Source of the DNA: Clostridium sp.
Lineage (GTDB): Bacteria; Bacillota_A; Clostridia; Lachnospirales; Lachnospiraceae
NCBI GenBank assembly: GCA_023666975.1
Contig: JAMPAW010000209.1
Location: 1-5,426, forward strand
DNA: 5,426 bases
Reading direction: 5' to 3'
Shown here: piece by piece, positions 1 to 5,426 of the stretch
How the letters are laid out: every line of letters starts with the position of its first letter
Position numbering within the stretch: the first letter of the stretch is position 1
Program-made: the position numbers and the translations under genes
Notes under the pieces: generated by a model
Told to the model about the DNA's origin: nothing
Databases searched by the model: none
The model's input: only the letters and a program-made list of their open reading frames with translations

Positions 1-1833
1 GCAAGACTGGGGCTGGAAACGGTTATTTTTACCGTCAGTATTGACAGCGTGGCCCTGATGCCCTGTAATCCGAATATCGGAGGTACTTCCAAAGGACATC
101 TTGTGAGGGAGCTGGATGCTTTGGGCGGCGAGATGGGAAAAAATATTGACAAAACTTTTATACAGTCGAAGATGCTGAATGTGTCAAAGGGGCCTGCCGT
201 TCATTCCCTCCGCGCTCAGGCAGATAAGGCGGAGTATTCCCGCTCTATGAGAATGGTTCTGGAAAATCAGGATCATTTGACTTTAAAGCAGGCTGAGGTC
301 TGTGATCTTTTATGGGAGGAAATATCAGATGGATCTCTTTCGGAAAGAAAAGTAACCGGCGTCAAAACCTTTTACGGTTCAGTGTACGAATGCAAGGCCG
401 TGATCCTGTGTACGGGAACTTATCTGCGCGCCAGATGCCTTTGCGGAGAGTCCATCACTTATACGGGGCCCAACGGATTACAGGCTGCCAATCATTTGTC
501 GGATTCTCTGGAAAAAATGGGGATTCCCTTAAGGCGCTTTAAGACGGGTACGCCTGCCAGAATGGATAAGCGGAGTATTGACTTTTCAAAAATGGAAGAG
601 CAGTTTGGAGACGAGAGAATTGTTCCGTTTTCTTTTTCCACGGATCCTGATTCCGTACAAAAGGATCAGGCCTCCTGCTGGCTGACTTACACCAACGAAA
701 AGACTCATGATATTATTCGGAAGAATTTAGACAGGTCTCCTATTTACGCCGGTATTATAGAGGGAACCGGACCCAGATACTGTCCGTCGATCGAGGATAA
801 GGTGGTAAAGTTTGCGGAAAAGGAAAGACATCAGGTTTTTATAGAGCCGGAAGGATTATTTACAAATGAAATGTATGTGGGAGGAATGTCTTCTTCCCTG
901 CCGGAGGATGTGCAGCTTGCCATGTATCGGACGGTGCCGGGTCTGGAAAATTGTAAGATCGTCAGGAATGCCTATGCCATAGAATATGACTGTATCAGCG
1001 CCGGGGAATTATATCCCACGCTGGAATTTAAGAAAATAGAGGGCCTTTACAGCGGCGGCCAGTTTAACGGAAGCAGCGGGTACGAGGAAGCGGCCTGCCA
1101 GGGGTTGGTTGCGGGCATTAATGCCTCCATGAAAATATTGGGAAAGGAACCCCTGATTTTTGACCGGTCGGAAAGCTACATAGGCGTTTTAATCGACGAT
1201 CTTGTGACAAAGGATAACAGGGAGCCTTACCGTATGATGACTTCCCGGGCGGAATATCGGCTGCTGCTGCGTCAGGACAATGCGGATCTGCGTCTGCGGG
1301 AAAAGGGATACCGGGTGGGATTGGTTTCAGAGGAAGACTACCGCTTTGTGTTGGAAAAGAAAAGAATGATAGAGGACGAAATCAACCGCCTGAAGAATAC
1401 CTTTGTGGGTGCGGGTAAAGAAATACAGGATTTTCTGGAATCCAGGGGAAGCTCTTCCTTAAAGACCGCGGCCAGTCTTTCGGAATTAATCTGTAGACCG
1501 GAGCTTTCCTATGAAGCCCTGTCGGAAATCGACCCGGAACGCCATCCTTTGCCGAGAGAGGTAATCGAACAGGTGGAAATCGAGATAAAGTACGAGGGAT
1601 ATATTGTCAGACAAAAGCGTCAGGTAGAGCAGTACAGAAGGATGGAGAAAAAACTAATTCCGCAGACGATCGACTACGACGATATTCCTTCTCTGAGAAT
1701 TGAGGCGAGACAGAAGCTGAAGCTTTTCAGGCCTGTTTCCGTCGGACAGGCCTCCAGAATTTCAGGGGTTTCCCCTGCAGATATTTCCGTCCTTTTGGTT
1801 TATATGGAATACTGCGGAAACAGTGGAAAGTGA
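1..1833 (+). CDS. mnmG: tRNA uridine-5-carboxymethylaminomethyl modification enzyme MnmG (GidA), 5'-truncated by the window edge
   Basis: FAD-dependent enzyme that works with MnmE to place the (carboxymethyl)aminomethyl group on C5 of the wobble uridine U34 of certain tRNAs, in the cytoplasm. The frame is open from base 1, and its first residues (ARLGLETV) match the family just after the N-terminal FAD-binding GGGHAG motif. About 25 residues are therefore missing upstream, and the GTG at 49 is internal, not a start. Of the 610 residues present, the visible family blocks are CNPNIGG (residues 22-28; Cys22 corresponds to E. coli Cys47), [45 protein letters not shown] (conserved second Cys at 261), GYEEAACQG (360-368), and [20 protein letters not shown]. 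The C-terminal tRNA/MnmE-binding helical part includes KYEGY (530-534) and [11 protein letters not shown] (from 582). Total length would be about 635, close to E. coli's 629. No frameshift or lost key residue is seen. mnmE is expected upstream, outside the window. Confidence 0.97.
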   Translation, partial: ARLGLETVIFTVSIDSVALMPCNPNIGGTSKGHLVRELDALGGEMGKNIDKTFIQSKMLNVSKGPAVHSLRAQADKAEYSRSMRMVLENQDHLTLKQAEVCDLLWEEISDGSLSERKVTGVKTFYGSVYECKAVILCTGTYLRARCLCGESITYTGPNGLQAANHLSDSLEKMGIPLRRFKTGTPARMDKRSIDFSKMEEQFGDERIVPFSFSTDPDSVQKDQASCWLTYTNEKTHDIIRKNLDRSPIYAGIIEGTGPRYCPSIEDKVVKFAEKERHQVFIEPEGLFTNEMYVGGMSSSLPEDVQLAMYRTVPGLENCKIVRNAYAIEYDCISAGELYPTLEFKKIEGLYSGGQFNGSSGYEEAACQGLVAGINASMKILGKEPLIFDRSESYIGVLIDDLVTKDNREPYRMMTSRAEYRLLLRQDNADLRLREKGYRVGLVSEEDYRFVLEKKRMIEDEINRLKNTFVGAGKEIQDFLESRGSSSLKTAASLSELICRPELSYEALSEIDPERHPLPREVIEQVEIEIKYEGYIVRQKRQVEQYRRMEKKLIPQTIDYDDIPSLRIEARQKLKLFRPVSVGQASRISGVSPADISVLLVYMEYCGNSGK

Positions 1834-1866
1834 GAAGAATTGCAGAATACAGAAAGGCACAGTTCT

Positions 1867-2589
1867 ATGAGTCAATATGACACGTCACAATTTGAGAGTG
1901 ATCTGCAACAGTTGAACGTCTCTTTAAGTGAGGCACAGATCGGTCAGTTTTTAAAATACTATGAACTGTTGACGGAATGGAACGAAAAGATTAATCTTAC
2001 CGCGATTAAGGAATATTCCGATGTAATGAAAAAACATTTTATAGATAGTATTTCTCTGGTCAAAGCATATGATGTTTTCCGGGAAATTTCCGTGATCGAT
2101 GTAGGTACGGGAGCCGGTTTTCCGGGATTGGCGCTGAAGATAGCGTATCCCGGTTTACGGATAACTTTGTTAGATTCCCTGAATAAACGGATTCATTTTC
2201 TGGATACTGTGATTTATGAACTGGGATTGTCAGAGATCAAGACAATTTACGGACGCGCGGAGGATTGCGCCAAATCCAATCTGCTGCGGGAAAAGTTTGA
2301 TCTTTGCGTTTCGAGAGCCGTGGCAAATCTTTCTACCTTATCGGAGTATTGTCTGCCCTTTGTAAAGGTGGGAGGAGCGTTTGTCTCTTATAAGTCGGAA
2401 AAGTTATTTGAGGAAATGGAAAGCGCAGAGAATGCAATTTCTATTTTGGGAGGAAAGGTAAAGGAACAGGTAGAATTTATGCTTCCTGATTCCGATATTT
2501 ACAGAAATCTGGTTGTCATGGAAAAAATAAAGGAAACCCCGAAAAAATTTCCCAGAAAGGCAGGACTTCCGGCAAAGAATCCTTTGTAA
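1867..2589 (+). CDS. rsmG: 16S rRNA (guanine-527-N7)-methyltransferase RsmG (GidB)
   Basis: SAM-dependent methyltransferase that makes m7G527 in 16S rRNA, next to the decoding centre; loss in other bacteria gives low-level streptomycin resistance (family knowledge). Visible features are the N-terminal helical block with YYELLTEWNEKINLTAI, SAM motif I DVGTGAGFPG (residues 78-87), DSLNKRIHFLD, the RAVANLSTLSEYCLPFVKVGG block (Arg150), and the typical basic C-terminus TPKKFPRKAGLPAKNPL. I chose ATG 1867 because GAAAGG lies 9 bases upstream and the 240-residue product matches the usual length (B. subtilis 239). An in-frame TTG at 1840, only 6 bases after the mnmG stop, would add nine unconserved residues and has a weaker ribosome binding site, but cannot be excluded. 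The gap to mnmG is 33 bases with no terminator, so co-transcription with mnmG is likely. Confidence 0.95.
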   Translation: MSQYDTSQFESDLQQLNVSLSEAQIGQFLKYYELLTEWNEKINLTAIKEYSDVMKKHFIDSISLVKAYDVFREISVIDVGTGAGFPGLALKIAYPGLRITLLDSLNKRIHFLDTVIYELGLSEIKTIYGRAEDCAKSNLLREKFDLCVSRAVANLSTLSEYCLPFVKVGGAFVSYKSEKLFEEMESAENAISILGGKVKEQVEFMLPDSDIYRNLVVMEKIKETPKKFPRKAGLPAKNPL

Positions 2590-2640
2590 AACGGTTGACG
2601 GGTAAATAAACAGAACTGGTTGTGATTTTATTTTGGATGT

Positions 2641-2665
2641 AACTGTCAGGAGGTACTTGACGGTT
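2641..2665 (+). promoter_or_regulatory. Hairpin with a Shine-Dalgarno sequence in its loop, upstream of the Nudix gene
   Basis: AACTGTCA (2641-2648) can pair with TGACGGTT (2658-2665), forming an 8-bp stem with one G-U pair. The 9-base loop GGAGGTACT completes the near-perfect Shine-Dalgarno AGGAGGT (2648-2654). No gene starts at a normal distance from it: TTG 2657 reads three codons and meets TAG, and the Nudix ATG at 2681 is 26 bases away with its own weaker GAGG. It may be a translational control element, a leader-peptide signal, or a leftover of a lost start. The structure is seen; the role is a guess. Confidence 0.3.
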
Positions 2666-2680
2666 TAGAAATGAGGAAAA

Positions 2681-3103
2681 ATGCAGGGATATAATTTAAT
2701 CGTGGTATTTTGCGAAAATGGTGAAAGAATGCTCATGTGTAAAAGGAGAAAACCTCCCTATCAGGGCTTGTCCAATTTTGTGGGCGGTAAGATAGAAGTA
2801 AACGAGAACGGGCTGGATGCGGCGTACAGGGAATTGGAGGAGGAAACGGCGATTACAAGAGAGGATATTACGCTTTTACACTTCATGGATTTTACTTATC
2901 ATTTGGATGACTGTTATTTGGAAGTTTATATCGGGAGATTGAATAAGCAGATAGATGTCAGGGGAGACGAAAACGAATTGTACTGGTCAACACTTGACCA
3001 TGATTTTTTTAATGTGGAAAAATACGCGGGCGAAGGAAATATCGGGCATATTATGTTACATGTGGAAATGTTGAAGGAACAGCAAGCTTTCAGTAATGAT
3101 TGA
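2681..3103 (+). CDS. Nudix (MutT-like) hydrolase, 140 aa
   Basis: Nudix proteins hydrolyse nucleoside diphosphates linked to another moiety, such as oxidised dNTPs, nucleotide sugars or dinucleotides, using Mg2+ held by the Nudix box. The box GX5EX7REUXEEXGU is present at residues 36-58: Gly36, Glu42, Arg50-Glu51, Glu54-Glu55 and Ile58. The usual glycine near its end is Ala57. All metal-binding glutamates are kept, so activity is expected. The N-terminal strand (YNLIVVF), CKRRKPPYQGLSNFVGGK and the later GDENELYW segment resemble MutT-type 8-oxo-dGTP diphosphatases, but substrate cannot be told from sequence. ATG 2681 is preceded by GAGG at 2673-2676. The 3' end overlaps the SUKH gene by 8 bases, suggesting translational coupling. 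The gene lies in the usual rsmG-parA gap, so it is probably an insertion relative to the core gene order. Confidence 0.9.
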   Translation: MQGYNLIVVFCENGERMLMCKRRKPPYQGLSNFVGGKIEVNENGLDAAYRELEEETAITREDITLLHFMDFTYHLDDCYLEVYIGRLNKQIDVRGDENELYWSTLDHDFFNVEKYAGEGNIGHIMLHVEMLKEQQAFSND

Positions 3104-3719
3104 TATTCTAAACCGGTTCGACAGAAGTGATGCATATAAAGAGCGGAGGATAATCAGGTTGTTCATATCTAAATTTTTAAATTGCAGCGTGGAAGAAAAA
3201 GTGACGGATATCGAAAGAAAATATGAAATAAAATTGCCTGCTCAATATAGGAAGTTTCTGTGCAGATATAATGGAGGATACACTCCAAAAACCAAATTTA
3301 ACGCAGGAAAAATATCTTCGGATATAAGATTTTTTTGGGGCGTCGGAGAGGTTAAGTTCAGTTTTGATAATATTGAATTAGGAGAATGGTTAGAAAGAGA
3401 TGTTTTTCCTGTGGCCTGCGATTCGTTTGGAAATTATATCGTGATTGGTTTGAATAAAGATAATGCCGGTAAAATATATTTTTGTGATCATGAAAAAGGA
3501 AACAAAGCAGAGTATATTGCAGGGAGTTTAAAGGATTTTCTCAGGTGTTGTAAGAGTGAGAAAATCAGCGAAGCTACCAGACGTTCGGTTGAGGAGAGAG
3601 AAGAGGCATTAATTGCAAAAGGAAGAGGTAATATTATTACGGATGATTTGAGAAAACTGTGGCAAGAGGAAATTAATAAATACGGCAGTATGGTGCAGGA
3701 AAAAGTAATAATAGATTAG
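3096..3719 (+). CDS. SUKH-superfamily (SMI1/KNR4-like) protein, probable immunity protein
   Basis: SUKH proteins in bacteria are mostly immunity proteins that bind and block nuclease or deaminase toxins of polymorphic toxin or contact-dependent systems (family knowledge); the partner here is unknown. Visible hallmarks are IKLPAQYRKFLCRYNGG (residues 45-61, the LP..Y..FL...NGG signature), the FFWGVGEV strand, PVACDSFGNYIVI (105-117) and GKIYFCDHE (125-133). A charged, probably helical tail of about 50 residues (158-207) follows the domain. ATG 3096 overlaps the Nudix stop by 8 bases and has only a distant GAAGGA, so it would depend on coupling. An in-frame TTG at 3159 has GGAGG 9 bases upstream and would give 186 residues, still with the full domain. 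Sampled base composition is AT-rich (21/60 GC at 3181-3240), unlike mnmG or parA. The family call is firm; the immunity role is inferred. Confidence 0.85.
   Translation: MIDILNRFDRSDAYKERRIIRLFISKFLNCSVEEKVTDIERKYEIKLPAQYRKFLCRYNGGYTPKTKFNAGKISSDIRFFWGVGEVKFSFDNIELGEWLERDVFPVACDSFGNYIVIGLNKDNAGKIYFCDHEKGNKAEYIAGSLKDFLRCCKSEKISEATRRSVEEREEALIAKGRGNIITDDLRKLWQEEINKYGSMVQEKVIID
3145..3161 (+). promoter_or_regulatory. Possible internal ribosome binding site and TTG start of the SUKH gene
   Basis: GGAGG at 3145-3149 is followed after 9 bases by TTG 3159-3161, in frame with the SUKH gene at codon 22. It is a better initiation signal than that of ATG 3096. Starting here removes 21 residues (rich in Arg, Lys and Asp) that lie before the conserved SUKH core. 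It could be the true start, a second start, or chance in purine-rich DNA. Confidence 0.35.
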
Positions 3720-3760
3720 CTGACTTTTACAGAAAATCGCTAAGCAGATCATGTACGAGC

Positions 3761-3781
3761 TTGAAAAATTGTATTTTTCAA
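3761..3781. repeat. Perfect AT-rich inverted repeat between the SUKH and immunity-like genes
   Basis: TTGAAAAAT (3761-3769) and ATTTTTCAA (3773-3781) form a perfect 9-bp stem with a 3-base loop. It has only one G-C pair and no clear T-run after it, so it would be a weak terminator at best. It could instead be an operator-like palindrome or part of a decayed gene. Confidence 0.4.
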
Positions 3782-3806
3782 ATCATTCTTCTTAGAAGGT
3801 ATAGCT

Positions 3807-4184
3807 ATGTGGAAATATGAATGTGTCACAAGACATGAATTTGAATTAATAAAAGATAAAATAGAGAAATTTATTGTGTTACTTGGTGGTAACGAGGTGT
3901 CTGTTGACTTGCCTTATACGCAAAGAACGGTTTCACATTCGGGAACCGATATCGTAGAAAATATTTCTGTAAGACCGGTTTTTGAATATAAGGAGCGGTA
4001 TTACAGAGTTGATGAAGTGTGTTTTTCAGGTAAACCGTTTATTGTTATAGAATGCGGAACATATGATGAACTTATGAAGAATATTATGGAGGATGCAGAT
4101 CCTTTTCCCTATGATTTGACAGAGGATGAATTGCTAAATGAGGTAAAGTACTCACTTGGGATTGAAGCATATCCTAAAGGATGA
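3807..4184 (+). CDS. Conserved-looking 125-aa protein, possible polymorphic-toxin immunity protein
   Basis: I do not recognise the family with certainty. The protein is small, acidic and soluble-looking, with no signal peptide or membrane segment. It starts with a helix-forming stretch (EFELIKDKIEKFIVLLGG), followed by strand-rich segments (ENISVRPVFEYKERYYRVDEV and KPFIVIECG), then YDELMKNIMEDADPFPYDL and a final helix with EVKYSLGIE. This helix-sheet-helix layout, the length, and its place directly after a SUKH gene fit small immunity proteins of polymorphic toxin systems; an Imm59-like family is one candidate, not established. ATG 3807 has GAAGGT (3795-3800) 6 bases upstream. It is AT-rich like the SUKH gene (21/60 GC at 3961-4020). 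No toxin gene is visible nearby. That it is a real gene is likely from the ribosome binding site and codon pattern; the function is inferred from context. Confidence 0.75.
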   Translation: MWKYECVTRHEFELIKDKIEKFIVLLGGNEVSVDLPYTQRTVSHSGTDIVENISVRPVFEYKERYYRVDEVCFSGKPFIVIECGTYDELMKNIMEDADPFPYDLTEDELLNEVKYSLGIEAYPKG

Positions 4185-4253
4185 ATTATGAAAACACTTT
4201 TTCGAAAAGGATATTTTCTAAATATAGTATTTTCCCTTTATAAGATTTTTCAA

Positions 4254-4269
4254 TGTTTCACGTGAAACA
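4254..4269. other. parS: parS site (perfect consensus)
   Basis: TGTTTCACGTGAAACA is an exact 16-bp match to the palindromic bacterial parS centromere sequence. ParB/Spo0J binds it as a dimer, then loads and spreads as a CTP-dependent sliding clamp and recruits SMC. Its position 309 bases upstream of parA, at an origin-linked locus, supports real function. Confidence 0.97.
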
Positions 4270-4303
4270 TTTTGAAATATATTCTTTTTACAATACAAGA
4301 TAA

Positions 4304-4319
4304 TGTTTCACATGAAACA
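4304..4319. other. parS: parS site (one mismatch)
   Basis: TGTTTCACATGAAACA differs from the consensus only in the centre (CG to CA), which breaks the perfect palindrome at one base. Its centre is exactly 50 bp from that of the perfect site. Many chromosomes use parS variants with one mismatch, so ParB binding is likely, perhaps weaker. Confidence 0.85.
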
Positions 4320-4349
4320 TTGAAACCCAAGATGTTGTAGCATAAAATC

Positions 4350-4379
4350 GTGAAACATTTTAAAATAATCTGTGAAACA
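4350..4379 (+). repeat. Two parS half-sites in direct orientation
   Basis: GTGAAACA occurs at 4350-4357 and 4372-4379, each followed by TTTT, as is the right half of the perfect parS (GTGAAACATTTT at 4262-4273). The left arms are absent. The copies are 22 bp apart. They may be decayed parS sites or low-affinity ParB contacts between the full sites and the parA promoter. Confidence 0.6.
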
Positions 4380-4537
4380 TTTTTTTAAAGAAACAATCAA
4401 AGGAGATTGGTAAACTATATATTGTGGTTGCGGGTCTGCAATACATAATCGCACGGATAAACAGCAAAAACAACAGAAAAAGTAAATTTTTGAAAAAGAA
4501 TTTGAAGAAGTTTCATGTAGATATATAAACGGATTAG

Positions 4538-4546
4538 TGCTATAAT
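4538..4546 (+). promoter_or_regulatory. Likely parAB promoter: extended -10 element
   Basis: TGCTATAAT (4538-4546) combines a perfect -10 hexamer with the TGn extension. No good -35 hexamer lies 16-18 bases upstream, which is tolerated in extended -10 promoters. Transcription would start near 4553, giving a leader of about 25 bases that contains the parA ribosome binding site GAAGGGA (4564-4570). Confidence 0.65.
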
Positions 4547-4577
4547 TGAAAAGCAAAACGAAAGAAGGGAAAAATAT

Positions 4578-5339
4578 ATGGGAAAAATAATCGCAATAGC
4601 AAATCAAAAGGGCGGCGTTGGAAAGACGACCACTTCAATAAATCTCTCCGCGTGTCTTGCCGAAAAAGGGAAAAAGGTGCTTGTAATAGATACGGATCCG
4701 CAGGGTAACACTACCAGCGGATACGGTATAGACAAGAATGATTTGGAAAATACAATATATGAGTTAATTTTAGGAGAATGCTCCATCAGAGATTGTATTA
4801 TCAAAGACGTGGTTGAGAATGTTTCTCTTCTTCCGGCCAATGTAAATCTGGCGGCGGCGGAGATTGAGCTGATCGGTATAGACAGAAAAGAGTACATATT
4901 AAAAAATGAAGTGGATTATGTAAAAGAGGATTTTGACTATATTATCATTGACTGTCCTCCTTCTTTGAACATGCTGACGATTAATTCCATGACTACGGCG
5001 GACAGCGTTCTGGTTCCGATCCAGTGTGAGTATTACGCGTTGGAAGGACTGAGTCAGCTGATTCATACGATAAATCTGGTAAAAGAGAGACTGAATCCGG
5101 AGCTGCGGATGGAAGGTGTCGTATTTACCATGTATGATTCCCGGACAAATCTTTCCTTACAGGTAGTAGAGAATGTAAAGGCAAATTTAAAGCAGAAAGT
5201 TTTCAAAACTTTGATTCCCAGAAATATCAGGCTTGCCGAGGCGCCGAGCTACGGTATGCCGATTAATAAGTATGATATGAAATCCGCAGGCGCGGAAGCT
5301 TATGTGGCGCTGGCGGAGGAAATTATTGAAAATGAATAA
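4578..5339 (+). CDS. parA: Chromosome-partitioning ATPase ParA (Soj)
   Basis: ParA-type ATPase that binds DNA as an ATP dimer and is stimulated by ParB; it helps segregate origins and, in Firmicutes, influences DnaA activity (family knowledge). Visible features are the deviant Walker A KGGVGKTTT (residues 11-19, signature Lys11 and Lys16), the A' motif VIDTDPQGN with Asp38 and Asp40, Walker B DYIIIDCPPSL with Asp125, PIQCEYYALEGLSQL, and the C-terminal RNIRLAEAPSYG(M)PINKYD block. At 253 residues, the same length as B. subtilis Soj, it lacks the N-terminal helix-turn-helix of plasmid type Ia ParA and is a chromosomal-type protein. ATG 4578 has GAAGGGA 7 bases upstream. A separate promoter precedes it, and parB follows after 24 bases in the same operon. 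Confidence 0.97.
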   Translation: MGKIIAIANQKGGVGKTTTSINLSACLAEKGKKVLVIDTDPQGNTTSGYGIDKNDLENTIYELILGECSIRDCIIKDVVENVSLLPANVNLAAAEIELIGIDRKEYILKNEVDYVKEDFDYIIIDCPPSLNMLTINSMTTADSVLVPIQCEYYALEGLSQLIHTINLVKERLNPELRMEGVVFTMYDSRTNLSLQVVENVKANLKQKVFKTLIPRNIRLAEAPSYGMPINKYDMKSAGAEAYVALAEEIIENE

Positions 5340-5363
5340 CCGATAGAAAAGAGGGGTGAATAT

Positions 5364-5426
5364 ATGGCAGTTAGAGGATTAGGAAAAGGACTCGATTCGT
5401 TAATACCCAACGCGGTAGGCGAAGCA
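5364..5426 (+). CDS. parB: ParB/Spo0J chromosome-partitioning protein, N-terminal 21 codons only
   Basis: The window ends after 21 codons. They contain RGLGKGLDSLIP, the highly conserved N-terminal signature of chromosomal ParB; this basic segment stimulates ParA ATPase in characterised homologues. ATG 5364 is preceded by a strong GAGGGGTG (5351-5358) 5 bases upstream. The CTPase, parS-binding helix-turn-helix and dimerisation domains are beyond the edge. Its predicted targets are the parS sites upstream of parA. Confidence 0.93.
   Translation, partial: MAVRGLGKGLDSLIPNAVGEA

Larger units (their letters stand above)
4185..4577. other. AT-rich origin-proximal intergenic region with parS sites and the parA promoter
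   Basis: This gap of 393 bases is the longest without a confident gene and is strongly AT-rich (13/60 GC at 4201-4260). It contains the self-complementary CTTTTCGAAAAG (4197-4208), two parS sites, two parS half-sites, a T-run at 4380-4386, and an extended -10 element just before parA. A purine-rich AAAGGAG (4399-4405) has no convincing start codon after it. I found no DnaA box cluster and no intrinsic terminator. Confidence 0.8.

Noticed and set aside
49..51. GTG at 49 as the mnmG start
   Set aside because: The frame is open to base 1 and the upstream residues match the MnmG family; the gene is cut by the window edge.
1840..1866. TTG 1840 as the rsmG start
   Set aside because: Weak ribosome binding site and nine added residues without family similarity; ATG 1867 has better spacing and gives the usual length. 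Kept as a possible alternative only.
2574..2587. Terminator at the rsmG stop (CAAAG-AATC-CTTTG hairpin)
   Set aside because: Only a 5-bp stem and followed by TAAAACGG rather than a T-run.
2595..2625. Promoter for the Nudix gene from TTGACG at 2595-2600
   Set aside because: No acceptable -10 hexamer at 16-19 bases; the match is only a -35-like hexamer.
2926..3135. Minus-strand open frame under the Nudix gene
   Set aside because: It is antisense to a clear Nudix coding sequence and has no recognisable features.
4171..4212. Intrinsic terminator after the immunity-like gene
   Set aside because: Short palindromes (ATCCTAAAGGAT, CTTTTCGAAAAG) have no loop or too little GC and no following T-run.
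4399..4525. Small protein after AAAGGAG (4399-4405), frame running to TAA near 4525
   Set aside because: The Shine-Dalgarno is too close to ATT/TTG and too far (18 bases) from the first GTG; the Lys/Asn-rich end is what AT-rich DNA gives by chance.
4185..4577. Replication origin with DnaA boxes
   Set aside because: The region is AT-rich and origin-linked, but I found no TTATCCACA-type box on either strand, only a poor TTATCC-containing match near 4454-4460.
4308..4607. Minus-strand open frame of 99 codons across the parA promoter
   Set aside because: Low-complexity Phe/Cys/Ser-rich translation of AT-rich DNA, overlapping parS and the parA start, with no family resemblance.
4604..4897. Minus-strand open frame under parA
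   Set aside because: It is a mirror of the conserved parA coding sequence with no independent evidence.

Overview
The window looks like part of the replication-origin neighbourhood of a low-to-moderate GC Clostridia bacterium, most likely Lachnospiraceae-like. This rests on the conserved order mnmG (gidA) - rsmG (gidB) - parA (soj) - parB (spo0J), the Gram-positive-type parS sequences, strong AGGAGG-like ribosome binding sites, and the protein sequences themselves. No 16S or other decisive taxonomic marker is present, so the family is an inference. All genes lie on the + strand.

Layout. 1-1833 is mnmG without its first ~25 codons. 1867-2589 is rsmG. A 91-base gap follows, holding a hairpin with a strong Shine-Dalgarno sequence in its loop. 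Then come three accessory genes: a Nudix hydrolase (2681-3103), a SUKH/SMI1-KNR4-family protein overlapping it by 8 bases (3096-3719), and a 125-residue unrecognised protein (3807-4184) that resembles small polymorphic-toxin immunity proteins. A very AT-rich 393-base gap (4185-4577) carries one perfect and one near-perfect parS site, two parS half-sites and an extended -10 promoter. 4578-5339 is parA and 5364-5426 is the first 21 codons of parB.

How it fits together. MnmG modifies the wobble uridine of certain tRNAs and RsmG methylates 16S rRNA; both are housekeeping functions. ParA, ParB and parS form the chromosome segregation system: ParB loads on the parS sites just upstream of its own operon, spreads, recruits SMC, and stimulates ParA ATPase. 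The three genes between rsmG and parA are not part of this core. In the 60-base samples counted by hand, the SUKH and immunity-like genes are about 35% GC (21/60 each), against 52% in mnmG (31/60) and 50% in parA (30/60). This fits acquisition of an accessory cassette of immunity type with no toxin gene in view.

The most interesting points are this orphan immunity-like cassette in an otherwise conserved origin locus, and the phased parS cluster. I saw no RNA gene, CRISPR array, insertion sequence or convincing intrinsic terminator.
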